NCBI GenBank assembly: GCA_024508855.1
Contig: JANINJ010000091.1
Location: forward strand, 1 to 64,000
Reading direction: 5' to 3'
From: Xanthobacteraceae bacterium
GTDB lineage: Bacteria > Pseudomonadota > Alphaproteobacteria > Rhizobiales > Xanthobacteraceae
Length of the DNA: 64,000 nt
Shown here: positions 44,823 through 53,414 of the stretch, piece after piece
Layout of the letters: each line of letters starts with the position of its first letter
How positions within the stretch are numbered: the first letter of the stretch is position 1
Translations under genes and position numbers: made by a program
Notes under the pieces: generated by a model
What the model was told of the DNA's origin: nothing
What the model saw: the letters and a program-made list of their open reading frames with translations, nothing else
Database searches by the model: none

Positions 44823-45911
44823 TCAGCCGCGCGTGCGCGAACGGATCATGAAGCTGTCATAGGTGTATTCGGCGACCTGCCACCATAGATACTCGTCCGA
44901 ACGGTACGCCTGCATGGCGTCGATCGCCTTCTTGAATTCCGGGTTCTTGGCGGAGATTTCGGCCCACAGTTCGTTGGTCGCCTTGAGACAGGCTTCCATG
45001 ACTTCGGTGGTGAACGGACGAAGCTGGGTGCCGCTCGCGACCAGCCGCTTCAGCGCGCCGGGGTTCTGCATGTCGTATCGCGCCGTCATCCAGGTCGTCG
45101 CATTGGCGGCGGCATTCTGAATCACAGCCTGATAGTTCTTCGGCAGCGATTCCCACTTCTCCTGATTGCAGAAGGCGTGGACGGACGGTCCGCCTTCCCA
45201 CCAACCCGGATAGTAGTAGTACTTCGCGACCTTCTGGAAGCCGAGCTTCTCGTCGTCGTACGGGCCGACCCACTCGGCCGCGTCGATGGTGCCCTTTTCC
45301 AGCGACGGATAGATGTCGCCGCCCGCGAGCTGCTGCGGCACGACGCCGACCTTCTGCAGAACCTGGCCGGCGATGCCGCCGATGCGCATCTTCAGGCCCG
45401 ACAGGTCGGCGACGGTCTTGATCTCCTTGCGGAACCAGCCGCCCATCTGCGTGCCAGTGTTACCGCACGGGATGCCGACGACGCCGAACTTCTTGAAGAA
45501 CTCGTTGGCGAGTTCGTTGCCGCCGCCCTGATAGAGCCAGGAATTCTGCTGGCGCGTATTGAGGCCGAACGGGACCGACGCGAAGATCGCAAAGGTCGGG
45601 TCCTTGCCGACATAGTAGTACGAGACGGTGTGGCACATCTCGACGGTGTTCTTCGAGGTGGCGTCGAGCGCCTGCAAACCCGGTACGATTTCGCCAGCTT
45701 GGAAAACCTGAATCTGGAATTTGTTGTCGGTCATCTCCGCGACCTGCTTCGCGAAGTATTCGCCGGCACCGTAGATGGTGTCGAGCGACTTGGGGAAGCT
45801 CGATGTCATGCGCCACTTGATCTCCGGCGAGGACTGCGCGATGGCCGGCGAGGCGACCGCGGCAACTGCCGCGCCAGTCGCCGATACTTTCAGAAAATCA
45901 CGACGCTTCAT
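44823..45911 (-). CDS. TRAP transporter substrate-binding protein, copy 2 (Tat signal)
   Basis: A 362-residue paralogue of the preceding protein, with a twin-arginine signal (KRRDFLKVSATG ... SPAIAQ). Large blocks are almost identical to copy 1, for example GDIYPSLEKGTIDAAEWVGP and WWEGGP, while the segments TRQQNSWLYQGGGNELANEF and the C-terminus differ, which could change substrate or affinity. ATG 45911 has AAGGAG at SD distance. A strong terminator follows, so it is transcribed apart from copy 1. Both lack a dedicated second permease in the window and presumably feed the same DctQM. Confidence 0.9.
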   Translation of the reverse strand: MKRRDFLKVSATGAAVAAVASPAIAQSSPEIKWRMTSSFPKSLDTIYGAGEYFAKQVAEMTDNKFQIQVFQAGEIVPGLQALDATSKNTVEMCHTVSYYYVGKDPTFAIFASVPFGLNTRQQNSWLYQGGGNELANEFFKKFGVVGIPCGNTGTQMGGWFRKEIKTVADLSGLKMRIGGIAGQVLQKVGVVPQQLAGGDIYPSLEKGTIDAAEWVGPYDDEKLGFQKVAKYYYYPGWWEGGPSVHAFCNQEKWESLPKNYQAVIQNAAANATTWMTARYDMQNPGALKRLVASGTQLRPFTTEVMEACLKATNELWAEISAKNPEFKKAIDAMQAYRSDEYLWWQVAEYTYDSFMIRSRTRG

Positions 45912-46108
45912 TCAGTTTCTCCTTGGTGGACGTTTCTTGGGGTGCCCTGGAGCATATCCAGAGGCAACTAGGCGATGAGGGCGACCGGAGGCGCTTTGGT
46001 AACGGTCTCTATCACGGAACTTGAGCCACGGAAAACAGGTCCGGCGGCGTTGATCGTTGAATTCAACCAAAGTCGAATGCAACGATCGTGCGGTCCCGTC
46101 GCGTGGTG

Positions 46109-47239
46109 TCAGGCGGCGGCAATCACGCCGCGAAGCTGATCACGAATCCTGCCGCCGATCTCGCGATAGATCGCCGCATGCGGACCGTTCGGCTCGCTTT
46201 CAACAACCGGCGTGCCGGCATCCGAATTGGATCGAATCGACATGTGCAGCGGAATTTCGCCGAGGAACGGCACGCCGAGCCGCTCGGCCTCGTGCCGCGC
46301 ACCGCCATGGCCGAAGATGTCCGATCGCGTGCCGCATTCGGGACATTGGAAATAGCTCATGTTCTCGACGATGCCGAGCACCGGCACGTTGACCTTCTTG
46401 AACATGGCAAGCCCGCGCCGCGCATCGATCAGCGAAAGGTCCTGCGGCGTCGAGACGATGACGGCGCCCTTCAACGGCACTTCCTGCGCCAGCGTTAATT
46501 GCGCGTCGCCGGTGCCGGGCGGCATGTCGACGACAAGAACATCGAGTTCGCCCCAGGCCACGTCGCGCAGCATCTGAGTGACCGCCGACATCACCATTGG
46601 GCCGCGCCAGATCATCGCGGTCTCTTCCTCGACCAGGAAGCCGATCGACATGATCGCGAGGCCGAACTTGACGTGCGGAATCATCTTCTTCGCATCGCTC
46701 AGTTTCGGCTTCTCGTGAATTCCCGTCAGCCGCGGCATCGACGGACCATAAATGTCCGCATCCAGCACGCCGACGCGCAAGCCGAGATCGCGCAGCCCCA
46801 GCGCCAGATTCAGCGCGGTCGTGGACTTTCCCACGCCGCCCTTGCCGGACGCGACCGCGATGATCGCGGCGACACCCGGAATTTCGGCCTGCTTCGGCAG
46901 CCCCGCGCCGGGGCGCCCATGCGGCCGGTGCGACGCAACATTGGGAACGCCTTGCGGGCGCGCTTGCGGCTGCGGCGCGGCCGGGCTCCCTGCCCTGCGC
47001 TCAGCGGTAAGCACCACCATCGCGACGGTCACGCCGGGAATGGCACGTACAGCGGCCTCCGCCTTTGCGCGAACCTCCGCCCACGCCTGCGCCTGCGTGG
47101 CGTCGACGTTGATCGAAAAATAGACCTTGCCGTCGTTGATCGCGATCTCGGAGAGCGCATTGGCCTGCGTCAGCGGAACGCCAAGCGGCGTCATTACCTT
47201 GGCCAAGCCATCGCGAATTTGCCGCTCAGTAACGCTCAA
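46109..47239 (-). CDS. apbC: Mrp/NBP35-family Fe-S cluster carrier ATPase (ApbC)
   Basis: A 376-residue deviant-Walker P-loop ATPase that delivers Fe-S clusters. An N-terminal MIP18/DUF59-like domain (about 1-80) is joined by an Ala/Pro/Gln-rich linker to the ATPase: VASGKGGVGKSTTALNLAL, DIYGPSMPRLTG, DMPPGTGDAQLTLAQ, and the cluster-binding CxxC in YFQCPECGTRSDIFG. The start is TTG 47239 because GGGAG lies seven bases upstream and the next residues (SVTERQI) match the usual N-terminus; ATG 47263 lacks any SD. Confidence 0.9.
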   Translation of the reverse strand: MSVTERQIRDGLAKVMTPLGVPLTQANALSEIAINDGKVYFSINVDATQAQAWAEVRAKAEAAVRAIPGVTVAMVVLTAERRAGSPAAPQPQARPQGVPNVASHRPHGRPGAGLPKQAEIPGVAAIIAVASGKGGVGKSTTALNLALGLRDLGLRVGVLDADIYGPSMPRLTGIHEKPKLSDAKKMIPHVKFGLAIMSIGFLVEEETAMIWRGPMVMSAVTQMLRDVAWGELDVLVVDMPPGTGDAQLTLAQEVPLKGAVIVSTPQDLSLIDARRGLAMFKKVNVPVLGIVENMSYFQCPECGTRSDIFGHGGARHEAERLGVPFLGEIPLHMSIRSNSDAGTPVVESEPNGPHAAIYREIGGRIRDQLRGVIAAA

Positions 47240-47604
47240 TTTCTTTCTCCCGACGCCTGCCATTAGAACGGAACGGATCGGACGTCCTTGCGCCACCGCA
47301 AATGGGTCATACGCAGCCCGCACCGGCAGGTTCCTGCAGCACTATAGATCAACGATGCCGGTCCGGATCAATGGCGAACCACCGCGAAGTGAACGCTTCC
47401 GAATCCGACCATCGGATGGGTGCCATTCCGCACCCGCGGCTCGATCCGGGCGATGCGCCGGGCCTTTGCCCCTGCCGCGCAGGAGACTATGCTGCGAATT
47501 CGTCTGATCCACGCGACATCTCGCATTCCGGATCGCCTCACCCACCCGACAAATAGTCCGGCGAGTTCAAACACCAACGCCGGCGAAAACCCAAGGTTTC
47601 AGAC
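47240..47604. other. 365-base gene-free divergent gap
   Basis: The gap separates the divergent apbC and HIBADH-family genes and must hold both promoters. Short frames exist on both strands but have no signal, family motif or SD that would support a gene. I found no strong promoter pair, riboswitch-like fold or repeat. Confidence 0.5.
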
Positions 47605-48474
47605 ATGGCTAAAGTCGCTTTCATCGGTCTCGGCGTCATGGGCTTCCCCATGGCAGGACATCTCGTGGCAAAGGGCCACCATGACGTGACCGTATACAAC
47701 CGCACGGCCGATAAAGCGCAGGCCTGGGCCAAGAAATTCGGCGGCCGCACCGCCCCAACTCCGCGTGCCGCAGCCGAAGATCAGGACTTCGTCATGGCAT
47801 GCGTCGGCAACGACAACGATCTGCGCGCGGTGACGATCGGCGACGATGGCGCATTCGCCGGAATGAAATCCGGCGCGGTCTTCGTCGATCACACCACCGC
47901 TTCGGCCGCGGTTGCGCGCGAGCTCGATCAGGAAGCGACCAGGCGCGGCTTCCAGTTCGTCGATGCACCGGTCTCGGGTGGTCAGGCCGGCGCCGAAAAT
48001 GGCGTGCTGACCGTGATGTGCGGTGGCAGCGAGGACGCCTACAAGCGCGCCGAACCGGTGATCGCCGCCTATGCGCGGATGTGCAAGCGGCTCGGCGGCG
48101 CCGGTTCCGGCCAGCTCACCAAGATGGTCAATCAGATCTGCATCGCCGGTCTGGTCGAAGGACTCTCGGAAGGCATCCACTTCGCGAAACAGGCCGGCCT
48201 CGACATCGATGCGGTGATCGAAACCATCTCGAAGGGCGCAGCCCAGTCGTGGCAGATGGAAAACCGTTACAAAACCATGAACGAGGGCAAGTACGATTTC
48301 GGATTCGCCGTCGAGTGGATGCGCAAGGACCTCTCGATCTGTCTCGCCGAGGCCCGCAGCAACGGCGCCAGCCTCCCGGTGACCGCACTGGTCGACAATT
48401 TCTACGCGGAAGTCGAAAAGATGGGCGGCCGCCGCTGGGACACCTCCAGCCTGCTCGCTCGGCTCCAGCGCTGA
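47605..48474 (+). CDS. 3-hydroxyisobutyrate dehydrogenase-family NAD(P)-dependent oxidoreductase
   Basis: A 289-residue beta-hydroxyacid dehydrogenase. The dinucleotide fold begins AFIGLGVMGFPMAGHLVAKG; the substrate motif is FVDAPVSGGQAGAENGVL and the catalytic Lys lies in GQLTKMVNQICIAG. The last 120 residues are all-helical, as in 6-phosphogluconate dehydrogenase relatives. Members act on 3-hydroxyisobutyrate, tartronate semialdehyde or succinic semialdehyde; the exact substrate is not decided. Transcription is probably monocistronic: a terminator follows 26 bases after the stop. Confidence 0.87.
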   Translation: MAKVAFIGLGVMGFPMAGHLVAKGHHDVTVYNRTADKAQAWAKKFGGRTAPTPRAAAEDQDFVMACVGNDNDLRAVTIGDDGAFAGMKSGAVFVDHTTASAAVARELDQEATRRGFQFVDAPVSGGQAGAENGVLTVMCGGSEDAYKRAEPVIAAYARMCKRLGGAGSGQLTKMVNQICIAGLVEGLSEGIHFAKQAGLDIDAVIETISKGAAQSWQMENRYKTMNEGKYDFGFAVEWMRKDLSICLAEARSNGASLPVTALVDNFYAEVEKMGGRRWDTSSLLARLQR

Positions 48475-48500
48475 TATCATATATATTTCAATAAGATAGG

Positions 48501-48533
48501 AAAGCGCGATCGGCCACCCGCCGGTCGCGCTTT
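48501..48533 (+). terminator. Rho-independent terminator after the HIBADH-family gene
   Basis: AAAGCGCGA pairs with TCGCGCTTT, with a partly paired inner stretch (CGGC/GCCG) and a short loop. An AT-rich tract with T-runs follows (TTTAGGATTTTATT). It is 26 bases beyond the stop at 48474. Confidence 0.75.
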
Positions 48534-48647
48534 AGGATTTTATTAACTCGTTTTTCCAAGGTCTTAAGGCTGCTCTTAATAATTTACCGGCAGAGATAAC
48601 AATAACTAAAACGGCGCGCGCTGGGCGTGCAGGATTCGTGTTGCGTG

Positions 48648-50249
48648 ATGAGTACCCCCGTCGACAGACCCGAGGTAGTCCAGCCGCCGGCTGAAGAACC
48701 GGTCTTGCCGTCGCCGCGCACTCGCCGCGAGGCTGCGCAGCGTGTGCGTGAAGCACGCGATCGCCTCACCTCCACCAGCGGCACGCGTCCGGCCTTCGAC
48801 CGTGAGTTGCTGCGGCAGTATGCGCAGACGCGGATTTCCGCATCCTATGTCGTGATGTTGCTCGTGGTGTCGGCCGGATTGCTGTTCGGCCTCACCATCG
48901 GACCTTTGGTGGCAGGCACGTGGACGATCGGCATCCTGATCGTCCATGCCGTGATCATTCGCAGTTGCGCAAGATATCTCAGCGAGCCGCCGTCCACCGC
49001 GGGAGCAAGCAAGACCCGGATGCGGTTCATCGCGTTCGACCTGATCTACGGCCTGTGCTGGACGGTGATGCTGCTCTATCCATCCGGGCTCGACCTGCTC
49101 TCCAATACGTTCATGATGGTGCTGATGCTGCTGGTGGTCGCAGTGTCGAGCATGCTGTCGTCAAGCCTGCCGATCGCGGCATTTGCCGCGACTGCGCCGG
49201 TGACCGCGGCCATCGCCGTGAATTTCGTGATGCACGGCACACTGCAAAATTATCTGCTCGCGCTCCTGGCCGTCGCGGCCGAGGGCTATTTCGCCCTGCT
49301 TGCGCATCGCCTGCACTCCACGTCGCTGGCGACGCTCGAAGCCCGCGCCGAAAAGGACGCGCTGATCGGCGAGCTCGAACAGGCCAAGGCGATCTCCGAC
49401 GAAGCCCGGCATCGCGCCGAATCCGCCAACGTCGCCAAGTCGCGATTCCTTGCGCAGATGAGTCACGAATTGCGCACGCCGCTCAATGCCATTCTCGGAT
49501 TCTCCGAGGTGATGAAGAGCGAAATTTTCGGCGCGCACGCAGTCGCCGCCTACAAGGACTACTCCGCTGACATTCACAATTCTGGCGTCCACCTGCTCAA
49601 CCTGATCAACGAAATCCTCGATCTGTCGCGTATCGAAGCCGGTCGCTACGAACTCAATGAAGAAGCGGTATCGCTGGTCCATATCGTCGCCGACTGCCAT
49701 CATCTGCTAAAGCTGCGGGCGTCGAGCCGAAGGATCACGATCCACGAAATCTTCGAACAGGGGATGCCGCGGCTGTGGGGTGACGAGCGTGCGATCCGTC
49801 AGGTCGTCCTCAACCTGTTGTCGAACTCGATCAAGTTCACGCCGCAGAGCGGTGAGATCTGGCTCAAGGTCGGCTGGACGGCGTCGGGCGGCCAATATCT
49901 GAGCGTCAAGGATACCGGCTCCGGTATCGCCGAAGACGAAATTCCGATCGTCTTGGCATCGTTCGGGCAAGGCTCCAATTCGATCAAGTCGGCCGAACAG
50001 GGTGCGGGCCTTGGCCTGCCGATCGCCAAGAGCCTGATCGACATGCATGGCGGTACTTTCACGCTGAAGTCGAAACTGCGGATCGGCACCGAAGTCATCA
50101 TCACCTTCCCGCCGGAACGTGTGATGTCCGCGCTTGCGCCGATGCGCGAGGAAGCGCCGCCCTTGCAGCCCGACCGTGTTGCCGATGCCGGCAGTAATCG
50201 GCGCCGCGTCCGGAACAAGCCCATCATGAATGCGGGGACAGGATTGTAG
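48648..50249 (+). CDS. Membrane sensor histidine kinase (DivJ/PleC-like)
   Basis: A 533-residue kinase. A basic cytoplasmic N-terminus of about 60 residues is followed by about six transmembrane helices (65-220), a short coiled coil (about 225-265) and the kinase core. The H-box is FLAQMSHELRTPLNAILGFSE with His273; the ATPase domain has NLLSNSIKFTPQSGE, DTGSGIAEDEI and GAGLGLPIAKSL. A six-helix sensor without PAS domain and this H-box recall DivJ/PleC/PdhS kinases that control the alphaproteobacterial cell cycle through DivK. No response regulator is adjacent. ATG 48648 is chosen; a GTG at 48627 is possible. Confidence 0.8.
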   Translation: MSTPVDRPEVVQPPAEEPVLPSPRTRREAAQRVREARDRLTSTSGTRPAFDRELLRQYAQTRISASYVVMLLVVSAGLLFGLTIGPLVAGTWTIGILIVHAVIIRSCARYLSEPPSTAGASKTRMRFIAFDLIYGLCWTVMLLYPSGLDLLSNTFMMVLMLLVVAVSSMLSSSLPIAAFAATAPVTAAIAVNFVMHGTLQNYLLALLAVAAEGYFALLAHRLHSTSLATLEARAEKDALIGELEQAKAISDEARHRAESANVAKSRFLAQMSHELRTPLNAILGFSEVMKSEIFGAHAVAAYKDYSADIHNSGVHLLNLINEILDLSRIEAGRYELNEEAVSLVHIVADCHHLLKLRASSRRITIHEIFEQGMPRLWGDERAIRQVVLNLLSNSIKFTPQSGEIWLKVGWTASGGQYLSVKDTGSGIAEDEIPIVLASFGQGSNSIKSAEQGAGLGLPIAKSLIDMHGGTFTLKSKLRIGTEVIITFPPERVMSALAPMREEAPPLQPDRVADAGSNRRRVRNKPIMNAGTGL

Positions 50250-50251
50250 AT

Positions 50252-50269
50252 CGCGAGCTTGCGCTCGCG
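50252..50269. terminator. Hairpin after the histidine kinase gene
   Basis: CGCGAGC-TTGC-GCTCGCG forms a seven-pair stem starting 3 bases after the kinase stop and 25 bases before the DUF1289 gene. There is no T-run, so it may stabilise mRNA or attenuate rather than terminate. Confidence 0.35.
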
Positions 50270-50293
50270 CGGGAATGCGCATCTATATCGGGA

Positions 50294-50512
50294 ATGAGCA
50301 AAGAAACGCCGTGTATCGCCGTCTGCATGATCGATCCCAAAACCAGCCTCTGTTACGGCTGCGGCCGGACGCTGCCGGAGATCGCACGCTGGCATCGCAT
50401 GGAATCTGCCGAGCGACTAGCGCTGATGGCGGAACTGCCGGCCCGCATGCACGATGCAGGGCTCACGCCGCTTTCCTCCTCCAACCGGGCAACGGGGACC
50501 GATCCCGCCTGA
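50294..50512 (+). CDS. DUF1289 small cysteine-rich protein
   Basis: A 72-residue protein of the DUF1289 family. The fold centres on TPCIAVCMIDPKTSLCYGCGRTLPEIARWHRM, with four cysteines (CxxxC and CxxC) that look like a metal site, probably Zn or Fe-S. Function in the family is unknown. It is followed 13 bases later by the aspartic protease gene and both probably share a transcript. Confidence 0.85.
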   Translation: MSKETPCIAVCMIDPKTSLCYGCGRTLPEIARWHRMESAERLALMAELPARMHDAGLTPLSSSNRATGTDPA

Positions 50513-50525
50513 AGGCAGGTGCGCT

Positions 50526-51032
50526 ATGATCCGCATCCTGTTCATCCTGGTGGTGGCGACGGCGGCGGCCGTGCTGGTTTACGGAGATCCCAGCCGGATC
50601 GCCAACGCCAGCAGCACGGTGCAGACCATGTTGCACCAGCGCGTCTCGGCGCGTGCGCGCAACGTGCAGATTTCCCGCGATCAGGGCGGCGAATTCAAGC
50701 TCCGCGCGAAAATCAACGGCGTCATTGCTCCCATGGTGATCGACACCGGCGCGACGTCGGTGGTGCTGACCTACGAGACCGCCAAGGCTGCCGGGCTGCC
50801 GCTCGAACTGCTTGACTACAACATTCCCCTCGAGACCGTCGGCGGCCAGACCAAGGCCGCACGGTTGACGCTGGATCGTCTCGCCATCGGCAAACTGGTC
50901 GAACGTTCGGTGCCGGCGCTCGTTGTGCCGCGCGGACAGATGAAGACCAACCTGCTCGGCATGAGTTTTCTCGACCGGCTGGAAAGCTGGGAAGTCCGCG
51001 CCGATCACCTGATGCTGCGCGGCTATCCGTAA
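50526..51032 (+). CDS. Membrane-anchored retropepsin-like aspartic protease (TIGR02281-type)
   Basis: A 168-residue protein with one N-terminal transmembrane anchor (residues 2-19) and a single retropepsin-like domain (about 45-165). The catalytic motif is VIDTGATSVVL with Asp73-Thr74-Gly75, and a second family stretch LLGMSFLDRLESWEV lies near the end. One catalytic Asp per chain means it must dimerise to be active, as retroviral proteases do. The anchor places the domain in the periplasm. Substrate unknown. ATG 50526 follows AGGCAGGTG. It is in line with DUF1289 and convergent with dusA (3-base gap). Confidence 0.82.
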   Translation: MIRILFILVVATAAAVLVYGDPSRIANASSTVQTMLHQRVSARARNVQISRDQGGEFKLRAKINGVIAPMVIDTGATSVVLTYETAKAAGLPLELLDYNIPLETVGGQTKAARLTLDRLAIGKLVERSVPALVVPRGQMKTNLLGMSFLDRLESWEVRADHLMLRGYP

Positions 51033-51035
51033 TCG

Positions 51036-52031
51036 TCAGGCCGCAGCAGCCACCGCGCGATCGCTGACCAGCGCGACGGCATCGCGCAGCACCTCGACAC
51101 CCGCACCGGCCCTGACGCCCTGCTCGGCCAGATGGCGGCGGAACGCGCGCGCACCCGGCACCGCATGGAATGCGCCGACGAAATGCCGCGTGATCGCGTG
51201 TAGCCGCGTGCCCCGGGCGAGCTGATCCTCGATGTAAGGCATCATCGCCTCGAACGCCGATTTCATGTCGGCGTGCGGCGCAGCCTCGCCAAACAACTCC
51301 GGATCGGCCGCAAGCAGGCGCCACGGATCGTGATAGGCCGCGCGCCCCAGCATCACGCCATCGACATGCGCGAGATGCTGCTTCGCTTCCTCGATCCCGG
51401 CGATGCCGCCATTGATGACGATCGGCACATTCGGCAGCGCTGCCTTGAGACGATAGACGCGATCGTAATCGAGCGGCGGGATGTCGCGGTTCTCCTTCGG
51501 TGACAGTCCGTTGAGCCACGCCTTGCGCGCGTGCACGATCAGCAGGTCCGCACCTGCGGCCACGACTCCGCGCGCCAACCGGTCCAGCGCCACTTCCGGA
51601 TCCTGATCGTCGATGCCGATGCGGCATTTGACCGTGACGGGAATTTGCACCGCGCGCTTCATGGCAGCGACACCTTCCGCCACCAGATCGGGCTCCGCCA
51701 TCAGGCACGCGCCGAAGCGGCCGTCCTTCACGCGATCCGAGGGACAGCCGACATTGAGATTGATCTCGTCGTAGCCAAAGTCTTCGCCGATTGTCGCGCT
51801 GGTTGCGAGGTCCGCAGGATTGGAGCCGCCGAGCTGCAGCGCTACCGGATGCTCGCTCGCATCGAACCCGAGCAGCCGCTGCCGGTCGCCATGGATCACC
51901 GCGCCGGTCGTGACCATCTCCGTATAAAGCCGCGCACGCCGCGTCAGCAGCCGGTGGAACACCCGGCAATGCCGATCGGTCCAGTCCATCATCGGGGCGA
52001 TGGAAAATCTATGTGGTTGATCGGGCTTCAT
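51036..52031 (-). CDS. dusA: tRNA-dihydrouridine(20/20a) synthase DusA
   Basis: A 331-residue FMN enzyme that reduces uridines in the tRNA D-loop. Typical DusA stretches are FSIAPMMDWTDRHCRVFHR at the start, EINLNVGCPSDRVKDGRFGACL with the catalytic Cys, VHARKAWLNGLSPKENRDIPPLDY and INGGI for phosphate binding. The length and these motifs separate it from DusB/DusC. Start at ATG 52031. It overlaps nothing but ends 3 bases from the protease gene on the other strand. Confidence 0.94.
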   Translation of the reverse strand: MKPDQPHRFSIAPMMDWTDRHCRVFHRLLTRRARLYTEMVTTGAVIHGDRQRLLGFDASEHPVALQLGGSNPADLATSATIGEDFGYDEINLNVGCPSDRVKDGRFGACLMAEPDLVAEGVAAMKRAVQIPVTVKCRIGIDDQDPEVALDRLARGVVAAGADLLIVHARKAWLNGLSPKENRDIPPLDYDRVYRLKAALPNVPIVINGGIAGIEEAKQHLAHVDGVMLGRAAYHDPWRLLAADPELFGEAAPHADMKSAFEAMMPYIEDQLARGTRLHAITRHFVGAFHAVPGARAFRRHLAEQGVRAGAGVEVLRDAVALVSDRAVAAAA

Positions 52032-52235
52032 TTTTCACTATCGGCGAGAATGTCGCGGCGCGTCCGGCCTCACTCCAAATTCAATGACCAAGTCCAATGA
52101 AAGCAGACATATGTCAATGCCGCAGTGCCGCCGGCCTCCGTGACGGTTTGGCGACCAGTTTGCGCCACCGCAACGTTCGGTGCCTCGCCTCCCATTAGTT
52201 TCATATGCAACGATTTAGGCAATGGGAGAAAACCG

Positions 52236-52646
52236 ATGCGAGTTGCAGACACTTGGAAACGATGGGCCACCCGTCGCGCGGCCGTCCGCGAACTGAATGC
52301 GTTGGGCATGAGCGAGCGCGAAAATGTGGCGCGCGATGCCGGCATTACCGTGGCTACGCTCGATGCGCTCGCAACACGCGACGCGAACTCCAGCGACGAA
52401 TTGCGGCGACTGATGTTGACGCTGTCGCTCGACCATCAGGCGTTCAAGCAAAAATATCCCGATGTCAGTCGGGAGATGGATGTCATCTGCTCGATCTGCG
52501 TTGCCAAGGCACGATGCCGACGCGATCTCACCGCAGATCGTTCAGCCGAACGCTACGTCGACTATTGCCCGAACGCTCCGACGATCGCGGCCCTGACGGA
52601 AGGCGATCCTCACGCACTCACAGTGCCTTGCGGAAAGTCAGATTGA
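52236..52646 (+). CDS. DUF6455-like cysteine-containing protein
   Basis: A 136-residue protein. The N-terminal half is a helical, HTH-like region (LNALGMSERENVARDAGITVATLDAL), and the C-terminal half carries ICSICVAKARCRRDL and VDYCPNAPTI, a cysteine pattern seen in DUF6455 proteins and suited to bind a metal. ATG 52236 has GGGAG at SD distance. Its last 29 bases overlap the end of alkB on the other strand. Function unknown; the cysteine set and helical half suggest a small regulator or metal sensor. Confidence 0.7.
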   Translation: MRVADTWKRWATRRAAVRELNALGMSERENVARDAGITVATLDALATRDANSSDELRRLMLTLSLDHQAFKQKYPDVSREMDVICSICVAKARCRRDLTADRSAERYVDYCPNAPTIAALTEGDPHALTVPCGKSD

Positions 52647-53268
52647 ACCGGGCACGCCCGGTCTGTGCATGCTCGCCATCCTTCAGCGTCAGGATGCCGT
52701 GATAGTACAGCCGTGACGGTCCGCCCCACACCACCACGTCGCCGTGATGCAGAACGATCTTCTCGACCGGATCGTTGCGCCGCGCGCCGCCGAACTGGAA
52801 GGTCGCCGGCAAGCCGAGCGATACCGAGACAATCGGATTGGTGAAGTTGCGCTCGTCCTTGTCCTGATGCAGCGACATTCGCGCACCGGGCTCATAGCGA
52901 TTGATCAGGCACGCGTCGGGCACGAAGTCCGGGTAGCCACCCTCGCGTGCAGCCGACATGGCAAGCTCGCGAAAGACGTCCGGCATCGCAGGCCACGGCT
53001 TGCCGCTGACGGGATCGTTGGCGTCGTAGCGATAGCCGCTGCGATCGGTCACCCAGCCTGCATCGCCGCAATTGGTCATCGCCACCGACATCTGGAAACC
53101 GCCCGGCGTGTTCATGCGCCGGAACGGCGCCGACGCGGCGATATCCTGCAGCGCAGCCAACACCACGCCTTCGTGCGGCAACGCGCAGCCGCGCAGCAGG
53201 ATGGCCCCGGCAGCGAGTTCTTGCCGCTTCGGCAGTGTCGCCGTCATATCGCCGAACAGATCGTCCAT
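52618..53268 (-). CDS. alkB: DNA oxidative demethylase AlkB
   Basis: A 216-residue 2-oxoglutarate/Fe(II) dioxygenase that removes 1-methyladenine and 3-methylcytosine lesions. Iron ligands are His134 and Asp136 (LHQDKDERN) and His190 (YYHGI); the 2-oxoglutarate arginines lie in RARFNLTFR at the C-terminus, as in E. coli AlkB (216 residues). NRYEPGARMSLH is the nucleotide-recognition region. Start at ATG 53268. It is divergent from another dioxygenase gene (146-base gap). No ada-like regulator is beside it. Confidence 0.93.
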   Translation of the reverse strand: MDDLFGDMTATLPKRQELAAGAILLRGCALPHEGVVLAALQDIAASAPFRRMNTPGGFQMSVAMTNCGDAGWVTDRSGYRYDANDPVSGKPWPAMPDVFRELAMSAAREGGYPDFVPDACLINRYEPGARMSLHQDKDERNFTNPIVSVSLGLPATFQFGGARRNDPVEKIVLHHGDVVVWGGPSRLYYHGILTLKDGEHAQTGRARFNLTFRKAL

Positions 53269-53414
53269 GGATCGAGTGGCTTCCGCAGTCTTGGTCCGAC
53301 GATGACATAATCGATCTGCCGTGTAGCGCAATGCGGTTCGCGGAAATCGGGTGGGCTGTCCTCGCTGTCCTCACTAGATGTACGGGAAAGCCAGCCCGAG
53401 AGGAATTGACGATC

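Noticed and set aside
47302-47577. Short frames on both strands in the gap between apbC and the HIBADH-family gene.
   Set aside because: No SD, no family resemblance, no signal peptide, and the frames overlap one another; more likely promoter DNA.
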